Counted from the first letter of the stretch, positions 9,940-23,556 are shown. The stretch: DNA of 64,000 nucleotides from Cunninghamia lanceolata (GCA_027924645.1 BSBN01000254.1:15260501-15324500); one strand, 5' to 3'. The notes: a model not told the origin generated them from the sequence alone. Numbers and translations are program-made.

Positions 9940-12900
9940 ATGCCTCCCCGACGTGTTCGACGAGCGCGATCACACCATACAGCGTCAGTCGAGGTGCACA
10001 GCGATTCCTCAGCCGAGGGACTGGCACCCGCAGATTCAGCAGCACCACCTGCACCACCTGTACCACAAGCACCACTAGTACCACAGGTGACACCAGTAGC
10101 GGATATAGGTCCACAGATCTTACAGGCACTACAGACTATGCTAGACAGGTTACCACCAGTGATTCCTGAGCCACGTATAGAGCCTCGTGTTGATCCGCGA
10201 GAGGAGCCACGTGCCGAGTCACGTATTGAGCCACGTATGGAGCCCCGCGTTGATCCACTAGAGGTGATACGTGTGGAGCCCTTCGTTGAGATTCCTGACA
10301 CAACAGTAGAGGAGGTAGGGTCGGCCTCCCGAGCACGGAGCAGGAGTCCTCCGAGACTTTTGAGACAAGAACAGGTTCAGCAGGGAGTATATGAGGATGG
10401 TGTGGAAGAGCCACTTGGGAGACTTAGAGACAGAGGGGACCCTATCAGAGATCTACTGAGGCTCAACCCACCCACCTTCGCAGGAGCTACAGAGGGAGCT
10501 ATGGCCGAGGCTTGGCTAATTAGCTTAGACAGGTGTTTCGCATTGCGACCGTATGAGAGCAACACGAAAGCACGAGTGGCAGTTCATCTTCTTAGGGATG
10601 CAGCAGCCACCTGGTGGCGCACAGAGGAGTGCAAGCGCCGACTCTCCATGGATACACTCACATGGGACACCTTCATTGAGCGCTTCAATGCACGGTATTT
10701 GTCCGAACATTATAGACAGCGCAGAATTGATGAGTTTCATGATCTACAGCAGAGGGGACTCACCGTTACTCAGTATGAGAGCCGATTTATAGAACTTTCT
10801 CGTTATGCGGAATACCTCCATGACGAGAAAATCTTAATACACAAATTCATCAGGGGGCTAAATCACGGGATATCAGGACCAGTTCGTATGGCAAATCCCC
10901 AAACCATGAGCGAGGCTGTTGAAAAGGCCCTTATATCAGAGGAAATTCAGGGACGAGGACAGAATTCACGCCCACAGTACCAGGAACGAAATCCCCAACA
11001 ACAGCAAAATTTCCGAAGGCCTCAAAACACAACACAGAGAGGAGGATATAATGCTTCATCATTACCTCCTAGGCCTCCACAGCAACAGCAACATCAGCAA
11101 AAATCCAAATTTCAACAGAGGGGACAGGGAGGACAGAACCGTGGATGGCAGCAGCAGGGACCACGCAGGGATCAGAGACAGCAGGGTTCATCGGCAGGAC
11201 CCGCAAGGTCCCAGCAGTCTTACAGAGGCTCACAGGGATCCACCGGACGGACCGGGCAACAACAATCGGGCAGAACACAGTCAGGGCAGTTACAGGTTAG
11301 AGGACCATGTTATGTATGTGGTGGGGCAGGGCATCTGGCTAGAGAGTGTCCGCAGGGATTTACTGCAGGGGGTCAGCCCCGATCAGGAGGGTCTGAGCAG
11401 ACCGTCGGTGACGTGGGCAGATCTCACCACATGTTTGCAGCGGTTGATAACCACCAGGCCGATTTCCAGGCTTCTGTCATCGAGGCAGCAGGTACGATTA
11501 GAGACTTTCCCATCTCGATCCTTTTTGACTCAGGAGCTACTGACTCCTTTTTGTCTACATCGTTAGTGGAGCGTTGCAGGCTGGTGGCTTCTAGGCAAGA
11601 CATTAGGTGGGAAGTTGAGTTGGCCTCAGGGGCCAGGATGTCAGTAGATACCTTGGTTAAAGACTGTGAGATCACATTGGGACCCTTCACCACAATATGC
11701 GACCTTAGGATTATGCCATTAGGGTCTTACGGAGTAGTTCTGGGTATGGATTGGCTTGCGGCACATAGAGCCAAGCTTGATTGTCGCCAGAGAACGATTA
11801 GCTGTTTAGACGATCATGGTTCGTCGGTTGAGATAGTGGGCATTCAAAAGCCCACGGCGGTTCGTATGATATCCGCACAACAGCTTAAGCGCTGTATGCG
11901 GAAGGGTTGTCAGATGTTTGCCATCACAGTCAGTGATAGAGCCGAGGATGAACCTGAGGCTACTTTAGATGATCACCCTATCCTTAGAGAGTTTGCCGAT
12001 GTATTCCCGCTAGAACTACCTGGTATGCCTCCACGTAGAGAAGTGGACTTCCACATCGACTTAGTGCCAGGTGCAGAGCCAATATCCCGCGCACCTTATA
12101 GAATGACGACCCATGAACTCACAGAACTTAAGCTGCAGTTGGAAGAATTACTTGAGAAGGGACACATCCGACCTAGCGTTTCACCATGGGGCGTACCAGT
12201 GATCTTCGTGAAGAAGAAGGATGGTTCTCTTCGTCTATGCATGGACTACAGGCAATTGAACAAGGTGACGGTGAAGAATCGTTATCCTCTACCTAGGATT
12301 GACGACCTTTTTGATCAGATGCAGGGAGCCAGAGTGTTCTCAAAAATCGATCTAAAATCTGGGTATCATCAATTGCACATCACGGAGTCAGATATTCATA
12401 AAACTGCTTTTCGAACCAGATATGGCCATTATGAATTCACAGTGGTACCTTTCGGGTTGACGAACGCTCCTGCAGTATTCATGAGTCTCATGAACGGGGT
12501 GTTCCGTACATACCTAGACCGGTTCGTGATCATATTCCTAGATGACATTCTGATTTATTCACGGACTGAGGAGGAGCATGTAGAACACTTGCGTCAAGTT
12601 TTGCAGCAATTACGAGGGCAGCAACTTTATGGCAACTTGGCGAAGTGTGCCTTCTTCAGGACAGAAGTGCAGTATTTGGGACACATTTTATCAGGCGATG
12701 GCATCTCCGTAGATCCATCTAAAATTAGAGCAATCCAGGAGTGGCCGGCACCCACGAACGTGACAGAGGTCAGAAGCTTTATGGGGTTAGCTGGGTATTA
12801 TCGTCGGTTTGTCGAAGGTTTCTCCAGGATAGCACATCCCATTACTTCCCTTCAGCGAAAAGGGAAGGGTTTCACTTGGACCGAGCAGTGTGAAAAGGCT

Positions 12901-14817
12901 TTTGGAGTCCTCAAAGAGCGTCTTACGAGCGCTCCTATTTTAGCAGTACCAGATCCTTCGGAAGAGTTTGTAGTTTGCACGGATGCATCATTAGAAGGTT
13001 TGGGAGCCGTGCTTATGCAGGATGGTCGAGCAATCGCATACGAATCGCGGAAACTAAAGACATATGAGTTAAACTATCCTACGCACGACTTAGAGCTTGC
13101 AGCTGTTGTTCATGCCTTGGTTCGCTGGAGACACTTCCTCTTAGGGCGACGCTTTGAACTCCATTCAGACCATCATAGTTTGCAGTATATTTTTACACAG
13201 CCTAATTTGAACGCCCGCCAACGGCGTTGGATGGAATTCCTATGCGAATATGACTTCGATGTCCATTATATCAAAGGGAAGGAGAACGTGGTCGCTGATG
13301 CTTTGAGTCGAAGACGCCACGAGATCCAGACCCTGACCTTGAAGATGGACTTGAAGGATCGCATCTTACAGCATCTGCCGGAGGACGAATGGTTTCTTGA
13401 AGTGCAGCAGGCAGTACTAAATCAGAAGGCCCTTGAGGGCAAATTTACAGGATATACCCTTGATTCTGATGGTATGCTTCGACATCGGCAACGCATCTAT
13501 GTACCCCGTGCAGGTAATCTTCGTACAGTAATCCTATCAGAGGCTCATAGAGCACCTTACGCAGCACACCCAGGAGTGAAGAAGATGCATGCTGATTTAC
13601 GACAGCTTTATCATTGGGCTGGGATGAGGCGTGACATTGCCGAATTTGTTGCTCGTTGCCTGGAATGTCAGAGGGTTAAGGCCGAACATCAGCATCCAGC
13701 GGGACTGTTGTACCCTCACGAGATACCTGAATGGAAATGGGATACCATTTCTATGGATTTTATCGTTGGTCTACCTATGTCATCACGTCGCCATGATGCT
13801 ATTATGGTGACAGTGGACAAGCTGACCAAAGTGGCGCATTTTTCACCAATATATACAACTTACAATGCACCATCAGTGGCAAAGGTGTTTCTCGATCAGA
13901 TTGTTAGACTTCATGGGGTACCTCGCCGCATTATATCTGACAGAGACTCCGTATTCACTTCATCGTTCTGGAAAGCCTTACATCAGGCGTTGGGCACACA
14001 GCTCAACTTCAGTTCTGCCTATCATCCGGAAACCGATGGACAAACAGAGAGAGTTAACCAGGTGTTAGAAGACATGCTTCGCATGTATGTGATGGATCAC
14101 CAGTCTAGATGGGAGGAGTACCTGTATCTAGTTGAATTCGCCTACAATAATGGGCATCATAGCTCGTTGGGTATGCCTCCTTTCCAGGCATTATATGGCA
14201 GACCATGCAGAACACCTTTGAGTTGGGATCGTATAGAGGACAGAACAGTCATCGGCCCAGAGATAGTTAAGAATATGGAACTGCAAGTTAAACAGATAAG
14301 ACAGAGGCTTCTGGAAGCACAGGACAGGCAGAAAAAGTATGCCGATGCTAAAAGGACAGACCGAAGCTTCTCTGTGGGGGAAAGAGTATTTTTGAGAGTG
14401 CGGCCGCACAAAAGTCCAATCCGTTACGGAAAAGGCTCTAAACTCGCACCTCGATTTGTAGGACCTTTCGAAATCTTGGAGCGGATAGGACCAGTAGCCT
14501 ATCGTCTAGCCTTGCCACCTAGCCTGTCACGTATCCACGATGTATTTCATGTATCAGTTTTACGTCAATATATTTCTGACTTATCTCATGTGTTGGATTG
14601 GAGTGCTCTTCAGGTAGAGGCAGACGGACAACTGGCGTTGGAGCCAATTCGCATATTGGCTCGACAGACGCTGGCCCTTCGAGGTCAAGAGCTGGACCAG
14701 GTTAGAGTCCAATGGGACTTATACGACGAAGTCACTGCAACATGGGAAGATGCAGAGAGATTGAAGACCCTGTATCCTCACCTTTTCGATGACTTCCAGG
14801 AGGAAGTACCGTCTTAG
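9940..14817 (+). CDS. Gag-pol polyprotein of the Ty3/gypsy chromovirus-type element
   Basis: One uninterrupted 1625-codon frame encoding gag and pol for retrotransposition. In order: a Pro/Glu/Arg-rich N terminus; the gag core (NPPTFAG near residue 174, then a WW-containing helical region); a Gln/Arg-rich linker; zinc knuckle [14 protein letters not shown] at 457-470; aspartic protease FDSGATDSF with Asp530; RT from about 690 ([15 protein letters not shown] from 748; catalytic FLDD, Asp868-Asp869); RNase H with TDAS Asp1015 and ADALSRR near 1120; integrase zinc region (His1203, His1210, CLEC near 1240); and integrase core with Asp1273, an ISDRD block near 1332-1336 and Glu1370. The final 90 residues (EPIRILARQ...[10 protein letters not shown]...YPHLF) resemble the chromodomain-type tail of chromoviruses. 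All key catalytic residues I can locate are present. The ATG at 9940 is the first in frame after the primer site. The stop codon overlaps the polypurine tract. Confidence 0.97.
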   Translation: MPPRRVRRARSHHTASVEVHSDSSAEGLAPADSAAPPAPPVPQAPLVPQVTPVADIGPQILQALQTMLDRLPPVIPEPRIEPRVDPREEPRAESRIEPRMEPRVDPLEVIRVEPFVEIPDTTVEEVGSASRARSRSPPRLLRQEQVQQGVYEDGVEEPLGRLRDRGDPIRDLLRLNPPTFAGATEGAMAEAWLISLDRCFALRPYESNTKARVAVHLLRDAAATWWRTEECKRRLSMDTLTWDTFIERFNARYLSEHYRQRRIDEFHDLQQRGLTVTQYESRFIELSRYAEYLHDEKILIHKFIRGLNHGISGPVRMANPQTMSEAVEKALISEEIQGRGQNSRPQYQERNPQQQQNFRRPQNTTQRGGYNASSLPPRPPQQQQHQQKSKFQQRGQGGQNRGWQQQGPRRDQRQQGSSAGPARSQQSYRGSQGSTGRTGQQQSGRTQSGQLQVRGPCYVCGGAGHLARECPQGFTAGGQPRSGGSEQTVGDVGRSHHMFAAVDNHQADFQASVIEAAGTIRDFPISILFDSGATDSFLSTSLVERCRLVASRQDIRWEVELASGARMSVDTLVKDCEITLGPFTTICDLRIMPLGSYGVVLGMDWLAAHRAKLDCRQRTISCLDDHGSSVEIVGIQKPTAVRMISAQQLKRCMRKGCQMFAITVSDRAEDEPEATLDDHPILREFADVFPLELPGMPPRREVDFHIDLVPGAEPISRAPYRMTTHELTELKLQLEELLEKGHIRPSVSPWGVPVIFVKKKDGSLRLCMDYRQLNKVTVKNRYPLPRIDDLFDQMQGARVFSKIDLKSGYHQLHITESDIHKTAFRTRYGHYEFTVVPFGLTNAPAVFMSLMNGVFRTYLDRFVIIFLDDILIYSRTEEEHVEHLRQVLQQLRGQQLYGNLAKCAFFRTEVQYLGHILSGDGISVDPSKIRAIQEWPAPTNVTEVRSFMGLAGYYRRFVEGFSRIAHPITSLQRKGKGFTWTEQCEKAFGVLKERLTSAPILAVPDPSEEFVVCTDASLEGLGAVLMQDGRAIAYESRKLKTYELNYPTHDLELAAVVHALVRWRHFLLGRRFELHSDHHSLQYIFTQPNLNARQRRWMEFLCEYDFDVHYIKGKENVVADALSRRRHEIQTLTLKMDLKDRILQHLPEDEWFLEVQQAVLNQKALEGKFTGYTLDSDGMLRHRQRIYVPRAGNLRTVILSEAHRAPYAAHPGVKKMHADLRQLYHWAGMRRDIAEFVARCLECQRVKAEHQHPAGLLYPHEIPEWKWDTISMDFIVGLPMSSRRHDAIMVTVDKLTKVAHFSPIYTTYNAPSVAKVFLDQIVRLHGVPRRIISDRDSVFTSSFWKALHQALGTQLNFSSAYHPETDGQTERVNQVLEDMLRMYVMDHQSRWEEYLYLVEFAYNNGHHSSLGMPPFQALYGRPCRTPLSWDRIEDRTVIGPEIVKNMELQVKQIRQRLLEAQDRQKKYADAKRTDRSFSVGERVFLRVRPHKSPIRYGKGSKLAPRFVGPFEILERIGPVAYRLALPPSLSRIHDVFHVSVLRQYISDLSHVLDWSALQVEADGQLALEPIRILARQTLALRGQELDQVRVQWDLYDEVTATWEDAERLKTLYPHLFDDFQEEVPS

Positions 14818-14827
14818 GGGGAGAGGA
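14816..14827 (+). other. Polypurine tract of the gypsy element
   Basis: AGGGGGAGAGGA lies directly before the 3' LTR and shares two bases with the gag-pol stop codon (14815-14817). It is the expected primer for plus-strand DNA synthesis. Confidence 0.92.
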
Positions 14828-17332
14828 TGTGAGGACCGCCCTTTTTACTACTGTTGTCATGACTATTTACAGTACTGTTATTGTTACTTTCATATTTGTG
14901 GGATAGCAGTTCCCGAAATTTGTCAAACTATTTAACTTTATTATGTTTTCAGAAAAACTAATTGGGTGATGTTTGGATAAGTTACTTTTCAGAAAAATGA
15001 ATTAGAGATGATGGAAAATTGTAATATGATTTTTAATTATGTTAAATTGTACTAAGGCATGTGAATGCATGTGTTATTTAAGTTGCTTCGGCTATGATGA
15101 ATTTATGTGGTTACTGATCTTGTAATTGAGTGTGCAGGGGCTACTAATCAAACCACAGATTTCGGAGATCATTCCACACCTTGTTAATCGTTATTCCCTG
15201 TTAAGCCGATCTGGTTCCACGAGGAACCAAGATCTCTTTGTGGTTGATGTCATGATGTAATGTGGTCTTTCGTATGGTCGAGTGGGTTAGGTTACCCTCA
15301 TGTAACATTATTTTTATAAGTAAGTGTTGTAAAGAGATTGAATTTGAAATTTCTATTTTTATTTAAATTATGAGGCCCTTTTTCTTGTGCTTTACCTTGA
15401 CCTGGGGTGTCTTGTATGGGTTAAAATTGACCCTGGGTTCTACCCCATGGGTCTAGGGGCCCATTTGGGATGGGTAACCCTTGAGTAACCTCCATCTGGT
15501 CAACTTAACCTTCCCCTGAAGTTAAGTGGCGAAAATTGGAGGTAGGAGGGGACATGATGGGTTGTACCAACACTCAACCCATCCCCTCTACTTTTCCCTA
15601 GATAAGAGATGCCATCCATTAGTGAAAGTTACCTCTTCTTTAATAAGATTCCCCCATGTACTATGGGGACACCCATGTGAAGAAAGGAGAAAGAGGCATG
15701 GGTCACCTGTCTTGTTCCCATTTAACTCTTTTTTTATTTCTCCCATGAGAAAGTGGAGTCACATGAGAGGAATAAGGAGTACCCTTGGGAATGGAGAGTG
15801 ACATAAGCCACCTGGACAGAATAGTGATTTTTGGGAAGGGTGAGGAGGTGACAAGTGTCACTTCCCCATTTCTCAAAATTAGAAAGAAAGAGAATTTTGG
15901 GGTTATTTATTTTCAAATTTTGGGATGAGAGGGAGTTAGTTGAATTTTGGGGAAAAACTTTCATTTTTGGCCTTACCAAAAATAGAGAAGTTGGTTTGGA
16001 AGATAGAGAAGGGAGAGGGAGTTGGTGGCTAAGCTTGGAAGTGAACTCTGTGGACTCTGCAACAACTTCATTCCAGGAGGGCTTTGCAAGGTTGGTCTGA
16101 ATTTTGCCTTTGTTTTTTGTAGAACTGAAATGTGTATGAAATGTGTGTGAAATATGTGTTTAAATTTGTTTTCTATGGGGTTCTTGTCGGGTGTTTGACA
16201 GAGCGTCTCCCACTTGGGAGAAATGCTCATCAAGTTTGGGGTAGGGGAGGAGAGATCCTCCTCGGGTGCATACCTGTTCCATCTTTTGGGATGTTGAAAG
16301 CCTTGAGGGCATGTATCTGTGACTGTATTTTGACTTGAGAGTCATATACAGATTTCTTACAAATTGTGATCACACTTGGTTGAGACCAAGAGAAATTTAT
16401 ATGAGTTCATTTATCTGTCAGGGTGACACTCTGGAGTCGAGTGTGTCCACTCTCCTGCCCCTTATGAAACTCACTGTAGTTGAGTTTCCGTATTGTGTAA
16501 AATACCCACGGGTGTATGTGTGCTTTGGGATTGTTGTTGTTTCTGTTGTAAAGTGGAGTGTTTGAGTACCCAGGTGTGAGTATGGTCTCCCTAGCTCGGG
16601 GGTGACCCTCTTGCGGGTCTACGGTAGGGAGGAGAGCTAGACAAGTGGTATTGTCTTCTTTGTTTGTCTTTGATACGCAGGTTTTTCTCTTGGAGCTTCT
16701 GGTTGGCTATTTATGAAGAAACAGTTCTTCTTCTTGTCATGAGAATTAGGCCTAGTTCATTTCATAGAGATGAAGAGGGAACACCTCTCTTGTTATTGTT
16801 GTAAATTAATGATATTCTGGGAGTGAAAAAAATCACCTCCCTGGTCTTGTTATTATTGGACTTTTATTGGTTGTCATAAGTTTTCAGGTGTATACTGTTT
16901 GGGAGGAGAAAGTCCATATCTGGGAAGTTGGTATTCATGGTTGAGAAGTTGTAATATGACTGTGCTTAAATTTTAAGTTGATGTTTGCAACCTTTGTTCA
17001 ATAGCAATTTTTGTGTCTCAAGTATTACTGAAAAGAATAAGTTCATTTTTGCAACTTAATCTGAGTTGTTACAATTGAAAGTTTGGAATTGCTTCTTTAG
17101 TTGAAATGCTAATTTTATTTTCAATGTTAAAATAGAAAAGACAGTTTTAAATATTTGAGTTATTCTCCATATTAATGGATTTTGTTAATTTAGAAGGATT
17201 AGAGGAAATCTAGCATGTAAATATATAATCTGTTGTAAAGTTATGAAGTCTTAAATGTTTATGAAAATGGAAAATTATAATTATAATAAGGGGATAGCTA
17301 GTTACCATTTCTATCAAATAAGTGAACTTGGG

Positions 17333-17750
<418 letters not shown>

Positions 17751-17852
17751 AATTATATATATATAAATATATATTTTAATGTTGTGAGAAATGGCGGACC
17801 AAAAAAGAATTAAGCCGCGGATAACAAAATACACAGTCGCTATTCACATTGC

Positions 17853-18150
17853 GCGGTGGGGAAGAAAACCCCACCGCAGGTTTTATGTACATTTGGTGGT
17901 GTGGAGTGGGGCGGAGCCCCACCCACACCCCACGTCGTGGGAATGTGGGTGGGGCTCCGCCCCACTCCACATCTCCCCCCTCCAAACCCTTATGCCTACC
18001 GCGAAACCTTCCCGCCGCTCTGCGGCCACCGCAATTTCTGTCCGCCGCTCTGCGGCCACCCCGACCCCACTCCTCTGTCACGCCGCCCATGGCCGCCGTC
18101 TGCTGTAAATCTAAGGCAATAAAAAAATGTTAGGGCTTGGGCCCTAACAT
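17853..18150. repeat. GC-rich hairpin cluster in the 3' LTR
   Basis: Counterpart of 7729-7996. Arms lie at 17853-17861/17869-17877 (9 bp), 17901-17926/17945-17970 (26 bp) and 18127-18136/18141-18150 (10 bp). The small GCCGC/GCGGC hairpin is present twice because of a 30-bp tandem duplication absent from the 5' LTR. The arms remain perfect despite CpG richness. Confidence 0.85.
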
Positions 18151-19819
18151 ATGAGTGGTGTATTTGTAATATAAATACAGTTTTCTTTTATATAGCTTTA
18201 TATATATAGGCATATATATATATATATATATAGATATAGATATATAAGTTGTGGGAAACCAATTTGTCCATTATATAGACATTAAAATAAATATATTATA
18301 TATATGTATGTATGTATATATATATATATATATAATATAATATACATAGGAGTAAATCTTTGAACCAATTTATTGGGCCCTCGTTTAAAATCGTTATAAC
18401 CTATGTCTCATGGATATAGAGAAAAAAAAAATATATAACAATTATAATCTCACAGGCGATGTTGTTAAGTGTTGAACACAACAACCAAAGAAGATATATT
18501 ACCATGAACAGAGTTTTATAAAGTGGTGAACCACCTACATCTATTGACAACGTCATACGAGTCACAATCAGTGTATGAATCATAATTAAGAGTAACAGGA
18601 ACAATAGTAATTCTAAACAAGAGAAAATAAAATTATAATGTAAAGTGAGTTTAGGAATATTCAGTGATACTCTGGAAAGAGTTTCTCGAAAGTTTCAACT
18701 AAAAACGCACTAACAATCACCCGGAAAATGAAGAGGAAAATTACACAACTCCTTGCTCAAAAGAACACTGGAAATAAACTTAAGAAGCCACCACTAACAA
18801 TCCATGTGGCCATATTAATCTCAACTGTAGCAAACGATCTCATATGTAAACCTGTAAGAGGTTCCGATAAAGAAAAAACTAACATTGGAAAACACAGAGG
18901 AGAAAATGCGCGACACTTCTCACACGGGATAAGAGAACTAAGTTGACGGACCCTTCTGTCAATTGTGCTTAGGAACAAGCTTACTAAGTATTTACGAAGA
19001 GGAGGAACCTAGATCGGGGAAGATTAGGAGACCGAGTCCAGCGAAATAGTAAACCAGCCTTTGTGACCGAGATCATCTGAAATTAGGTTTAATATCAACA
19101 ATAACTGCAGTGATAACCCTGATTGACATAAATCATGAAGAAAGGACAGGATGCACATAAAGAAAGCATAGAAAATGAAAGAGAGAGAGAGACCGAAATA
19201 TAAACACATTAAATGAACTAGAGATAGTTAAGGTAAGGGCGATGAAGTTATAATCAAACTTAAGAACTCGTGGAAAGGGAAGAGAGGGCAACCAAACCGC
19301 CTTGTTGAAAATGCTAAGTCATAGGAGGAGTATGTTTCTGGAAACAAGAGAGGAGACAGACAACCGTGCCTGGCCGAAAAAAGACTAAATAGGGAGATCA
19401 CTAGCCTGTTTAGTCAGAACAAGGCGTCGAGGGGAGTGGTTCCTCTATCAGCGAACCACGTGCGTAAATGAGTGCAGCGTAATTCCCACTAACGCCGTAA
19501 GGCATTCTGCTACCGAACATTGCCGAGGGTTCGATTTAAGAACTTGGGTAATCTCACTCTTGCAATGACGCTAACAGCGTTGTATAGACCCTCTTGTTGA
19601 TCTATATGCTTCTGGTTGCACGCCATTGTACTTGTATTCCGCCGATGAGTATAGTGTTTCGCCATGAGAGAACACCGTTGAGCATGCGTACGCATGCGAA
19701 AGGGGTTTTTAGAACAGTGTGAGAAAAGTTTTTCATATCTCGTGTCATAACCACATGACAGATGTGGCTATGACACGTGCGATGTGTGTTGTGACCACAA
19801 GGAAAATGTGGGCATGACA

Positions 19820-19824
19820 CTTTC
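19820..19824. repeat. Right target-site duplication of the gypsy element
   Basis: CTTTC directly after the LTR end GGCATGACA, identical to 4679-4683. Confidence 0.93.
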
Positions 19825-19966
19825 AAGAATGTTGCGGATGCATTGACGAAACCAATGGGCACAGACAAATTTAGATGATGTTCAGAGTCTATGGGCCCCT
19901 TGGCCTATGGTAGTTAAATCCTATTATTTACATTAGCTCTTACAAGGTGTTCAACAAGTGGGAGAA

Positions 19967-20848
19967 TGTTGGGAATTAAGGTGTCTCAACCTTGGTAATT
20001 CCTTGCATTTAGTTATTGTAATATATTTATTTATTGCCTATTGTGTAATTAGGATGCAAATCTTATTTTGTCATCTTGTGGGAGTTGGCACGGTGATGTG
20101 TCATCCTATGTGGAAGGTGACCACAGGTAATTTTGTCCTCACATGAGGAGATAGGCATCCAACTTAGTGGTAGAGATATTTTATGATGTGTCAGCACTTT
20201 GACAAATGTGTAAGTAAATTTTGACTGAAACAGTTATGACAGATTCCTATGATAGAATCTTTGATGCATAAGAGTCGTAGATGGAATGTTCTAAGATAGG
20301 TGAAGACATGTGTCACAAGGCATCTTGGAAGGAGGCATCTTTGGGCACCCTAAGGATAGTTATGACATGTTGTAAGAGAATATGCTATTTTTATTCAGTG
20401 TATCACAGATTCTCTTATAGCTATAAGTACTATCAGTATGATGGATTCTATGATAGTAGTAAGGTACGTAAGAAAATCTGTCATTGCCCAACTTGGGAAT
20501 ATCCCACCATATTGGGATGGGGTGATATGAAAAGTGTCATGACCATGCTGCAATGTTGGAGAAGTGTTCCTAGGCATGGGTTTTGGGCCATGAGGCCAAG
20601 TTGGATGCCCTTTTCAAGAAAAGTTCATTTTTGCCTTAAAAACTTCTATTTAAGCAGGTGCTTTGAGAGGAGATGTATTATGTGATTGACAGGTACTATT
20701 ATGCTGCCAGTTTGTCTCTAGATACGAGTGTCGAAGACTCCTATAAACAATTGCATTGCAAGTGTGTTGTAAACCTTGTTGTTTAGATAACACATTGTGC
20801 AGGTTTTGGAGTGTGGGGTTTTTCACATGTAAGGGTTTTCCCCACGTT

Positions 20849-20936
<88 letters not shown>

Positions 20937-21080
20937 TACATTCTTGTGTTGTGTATTGCTGCAATACCTCCATTGTTATGTTAATAACACTATAATTGTA
21001 AAGGTTAAAAAGAATTTGCAGTCATCTCTCCTCTTTAGCTTAGTGTAGGAAGCAATTTTTGCACACCTAGCTTCCTTTCA
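19967..21080 (+). repeat. 3' LTR of copia-1 (1114 bp)
   Basis: Begins TGTTGGGAAT after the polypurine tract and ends CTTCCTTTCA. Its last 340 bases match 1-281 apart from the CT array. The flanking TSD cannot be verified because the element's left end is outside the window. Confidence 0.88.
20855..20932. repeat. (CT)n microsatellite within the copia-1 3' LTR
   Basis: About 39 uninterrupted CT repeats; the homologous position in the 5' LTR (about 119-131) has only about five. Confidence 0.97.
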
Positions 21081-21284
21081 TTCCTTTCTTATATTTTTAA
21101 GAAAACAAGATAGTTACTGTATTATTTAAATCCCCTAGGAAAACACCGACTCCACTATCTGTGCAGGCTAAACATTTATGGTATAGTATAAATATTTTTT
21201 TAAATATAAAAAAGGTGACGGGACACCTAGACTATATTAATATATAAAACATAATTACAAAAGTTCATAAAAGAACTACCATAA
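21081..21284. other. Unassigned segment between copia-1 and the minus-strand copia element
   Basis: AT-rich, no coding frame. It is the insertion target of the element at 21285 (target repeat CATAA at 21280-21284) and should be contiguous with 27419 onward in the ancestral sequence. Possibly part of the same old LINE seen at 34590, but nothing here proves that. Confidence 0.5.
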
Positions 21285-21636
21285 TGAAAATGTCAGCCAA
21301 GATATGCAAACAAAAAACAAGATAAACTTCTACAACCATGAGCACACAAAGCCAAATTTGATATTCAAGAGATGAAGATTATGTACATAGAGCCTTTCTT
21401 AAATGGGCAAGCAAGTGGAGGTGATAAGGTCGTACACAACGAATGAGCAACCCTCCAAAAGTGCAACACTTGTCTACTCAAATGACACATGTTTGAGTAA
21501 GTGGCAAGTTTGCATGAAGTAGGTGTCTCACAAAGGTGAGTACACATGCCTTCACCAAATGAGGTGAGACAAAAAGGTAAGAAGCCCAAAGTTGAACTTA
21601 ATCAAGTGTGAATATTAATCTCCTAGACATGCTAAA
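21285..21636 (-). repeat. 3' LTR of the gag-protease element, main part
   Basis: Closely matches 27025-27380 (shared AAACTTCTAC, GTTTGAGTAAGTGGCAAG and similar blocks). It continues at 23519-23556 after the nested insertion; the joined LTR is about 390 bp, like the other copy. Confidence 0.9.
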
Positions 21637-23513
21637 TGTCATAGATCGGTAATTTCCAATTAAAGATTGGAAAATCATCAATTCCCCCAAGCGGTGAAGA
21701 TTAAACAAATCCAATTCGTAAGGCAAACCGGCATGAATAACAAGGATACTACAATTTCCTTAGAGGCAATTATAATTATTTGATGGCCAATTAAGACATC
21801 ATAATCCACGTAAGAAAGTAGGAAGCAGCGCTAAAGTGATAAACAATAATAATTATGTTAAGTCTATTGATTATGAAGAGAACAGAGGTCATCAACCAAT
21901 GCGTCCCTCGAATCCATGTCCCTTTGAGGCTATATAAGGGGTCAAACAATCATACATTGGGGATATATCTTACCACTTATAAAAGAAGAAAGACATAGAA
22001 AGTAAACAGGATCAACAGAAGCAACACATGATCTCCCATATAGATCCGCAAGACTACTTCATATCACAGAACAGCAATAGTTCAGTCCATAATAATTACA
22101 CTACTGATCAGCTATTATACAGAAGTAAATTCTAAACAATATGGTTGCAGATTGGTGAAAACTTCATAAGCACTCAGGTATGCGCTCTCATTACTATCGA
22201 TGATGCTTGGTATCTTATATAAACATTTGAAAGAAATAATAAGAACTGTGGTAAATTCATAACTCAATACCATAAAAAAGTATTGCAATAGACAGCCGTA
22301 AACATTAGTGAATTATATGGAACTATAGATACATGAGTAAGAATAAAAGAATAGGAAATTCAAATACGAATGATCTATTAATGCTATCGATATTTCTTTG
22401 CATATGAATGTTAAAAATGGAATGAGCGATATTGACATAGAAGTCACATTTAAAATACAGTGACAAATCATCATAGCATTAAGTAAGAGTCATATAGTAT
22501 AAAGGATAGAATGTCTAAAGATATCAGTAGCTCATAAATTAGTATATGATAAAGAATGAAAGCAATATCTCACCAAATGTGTAAGAGAATAAGTAGATGT
22601 AAATCTTGATTAATGTGAAATTATGGAGTAATATGGAATACTAAATTGAATAAGAAAATGAATTGTTTAACTAAGATAGATCAAAATAAGATAAGGACAT
22701 CAGTGTTAATCCATCACACCAAGAAGAAGAGACTAAGGTTTCTGACAACTGACCAAGGTATTGAAGGCTTGAGCTGATAAGGCTCTTATCCTCCAAAGGC
22801 AAGTGAAGAGTGCTTGTTCTTAAAGGTAAAGAGTACTCAGCCGAGAAGGCCCTTATCTCTATTAGTGAAGAGTGCTAATATGAGGTAAGTAGCAATAGGC
22901 CCTTGACTCAATTAGTGTAGAGTGCTAATTTGAGGCATGTGGATGAAGGCACTTGTTCCAATTAGTATAGAGCGCTAATATGGACAAGTGAATGAAGGCC
23001 CTTGTTCCAATTGGTGTAGAGTGCTAATATGGACAAGTGGATAAAGGCTCTTGTTCCAATTGGTGTAGAGTGCCAACATGGATAAGAGAAAATGGCCCTT
23101 ATTTCCATTGGTGTAGAGTGCCAAGTATGGAGCAAGTGGATAGGCCTTTGATCCTAGATGATGTAGAGTGCCAATTCTAGATCAACGGAAAGATATATTG
23201 AATCTATGGCGAGATTGTGCCCAAAGAACCCTCTCTTGTTGGGATTATGATTGGATTAACATGATGGGTCCAAGTGTAGTCTCTTCCAAGAAAGGAAACT
23301 ATGATCTTGTATAGTGAACTAGTAAAAGAAAAATATGATCTTTAATAATGAAATAGAGAAAAGGAAATGTATATGAGTTATGATTTAAGAATTGACTTAT
23401 AATTGTGAAATATATTATGAATTATGAAGAATTGAACGCTAATGTTCTCTTTTGGCAAGTTCAATTTATGTGCAAGGTTGGAAAAATTTGGGTTGCTAGA
23501 AGGGGACATTACA
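21637..23513. mobile_element. Solo-LTR-like insertion nested in an LTR (1877 bp)
   Basis: Starts TGTCATAG and ends GGGACATTACA, flanked by CTAAA at 21632-21636 and 23514-23518. The host LTR is continuous without it. It has no coding frame, primer site or polypurine tract, so it reads as a solo LTR left by recombination between two LTRs. Orientation is unknown. Its right half carries a minisatellite. Confidence 0.75.
22755..23190. repeat. Minisatellite of about eight 50-60 bp units
   Basis: Repeated unit built around GGCCCTTGTTCC, ATTGGTGTAGAGTGC and ATGGACAAGTGG. The GTAGAGTGC block recurs at about 22805, 22866, 22917, 22976, 23015, 23064, 23112 and 23163, with irregular spacing of about 40-60 bp. 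Confidence 0.85.
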
Positions 23514-23518
23514 CTAAA

Positions 23519-23556
23519 ATCCAACTAGATAGATAATGTAACTTTTCACACTGACA
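23519..23556 (-). repeat. 3' LTR of the gag-protease element, remaining end
   Basis: Matches 27376-27413 (block AACTTTTCACACT). Read on the minus strand it begins TGTCAGTGTG, directly preceded by AAGGGGGAG (23565-23557), the polypurine tract. Confidence 0.88.

Larger units (their letters stand above)
19820..21080 (+). mobile_element. Ty1/copia element copia-1, right part
   Basis: Starts with the second CTTTC target repeat and resumes copia-1 pol: the first codons read KNVADALTKPMGTDKF, the conserved Ty1/copia RNase H tail. A short spacer, a polypurine tract (about 19957-19966, AAGTGGGAGA-like) and the 3' LTR follow. Confidence 0.92.

Noticed and set aside
10919..11566. 215-codon frame overlapping gag-pol in another frame
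   Set aside because: Shadow of the gag linker and knuckle region, without its own domain.
22755..23190. Possible CRISPR-like array because of repeated blocks
   Set aside because: Units are contiguous, diverged and irregular with no unique spacers; it is a minisatellite in an LTR of a plant element.
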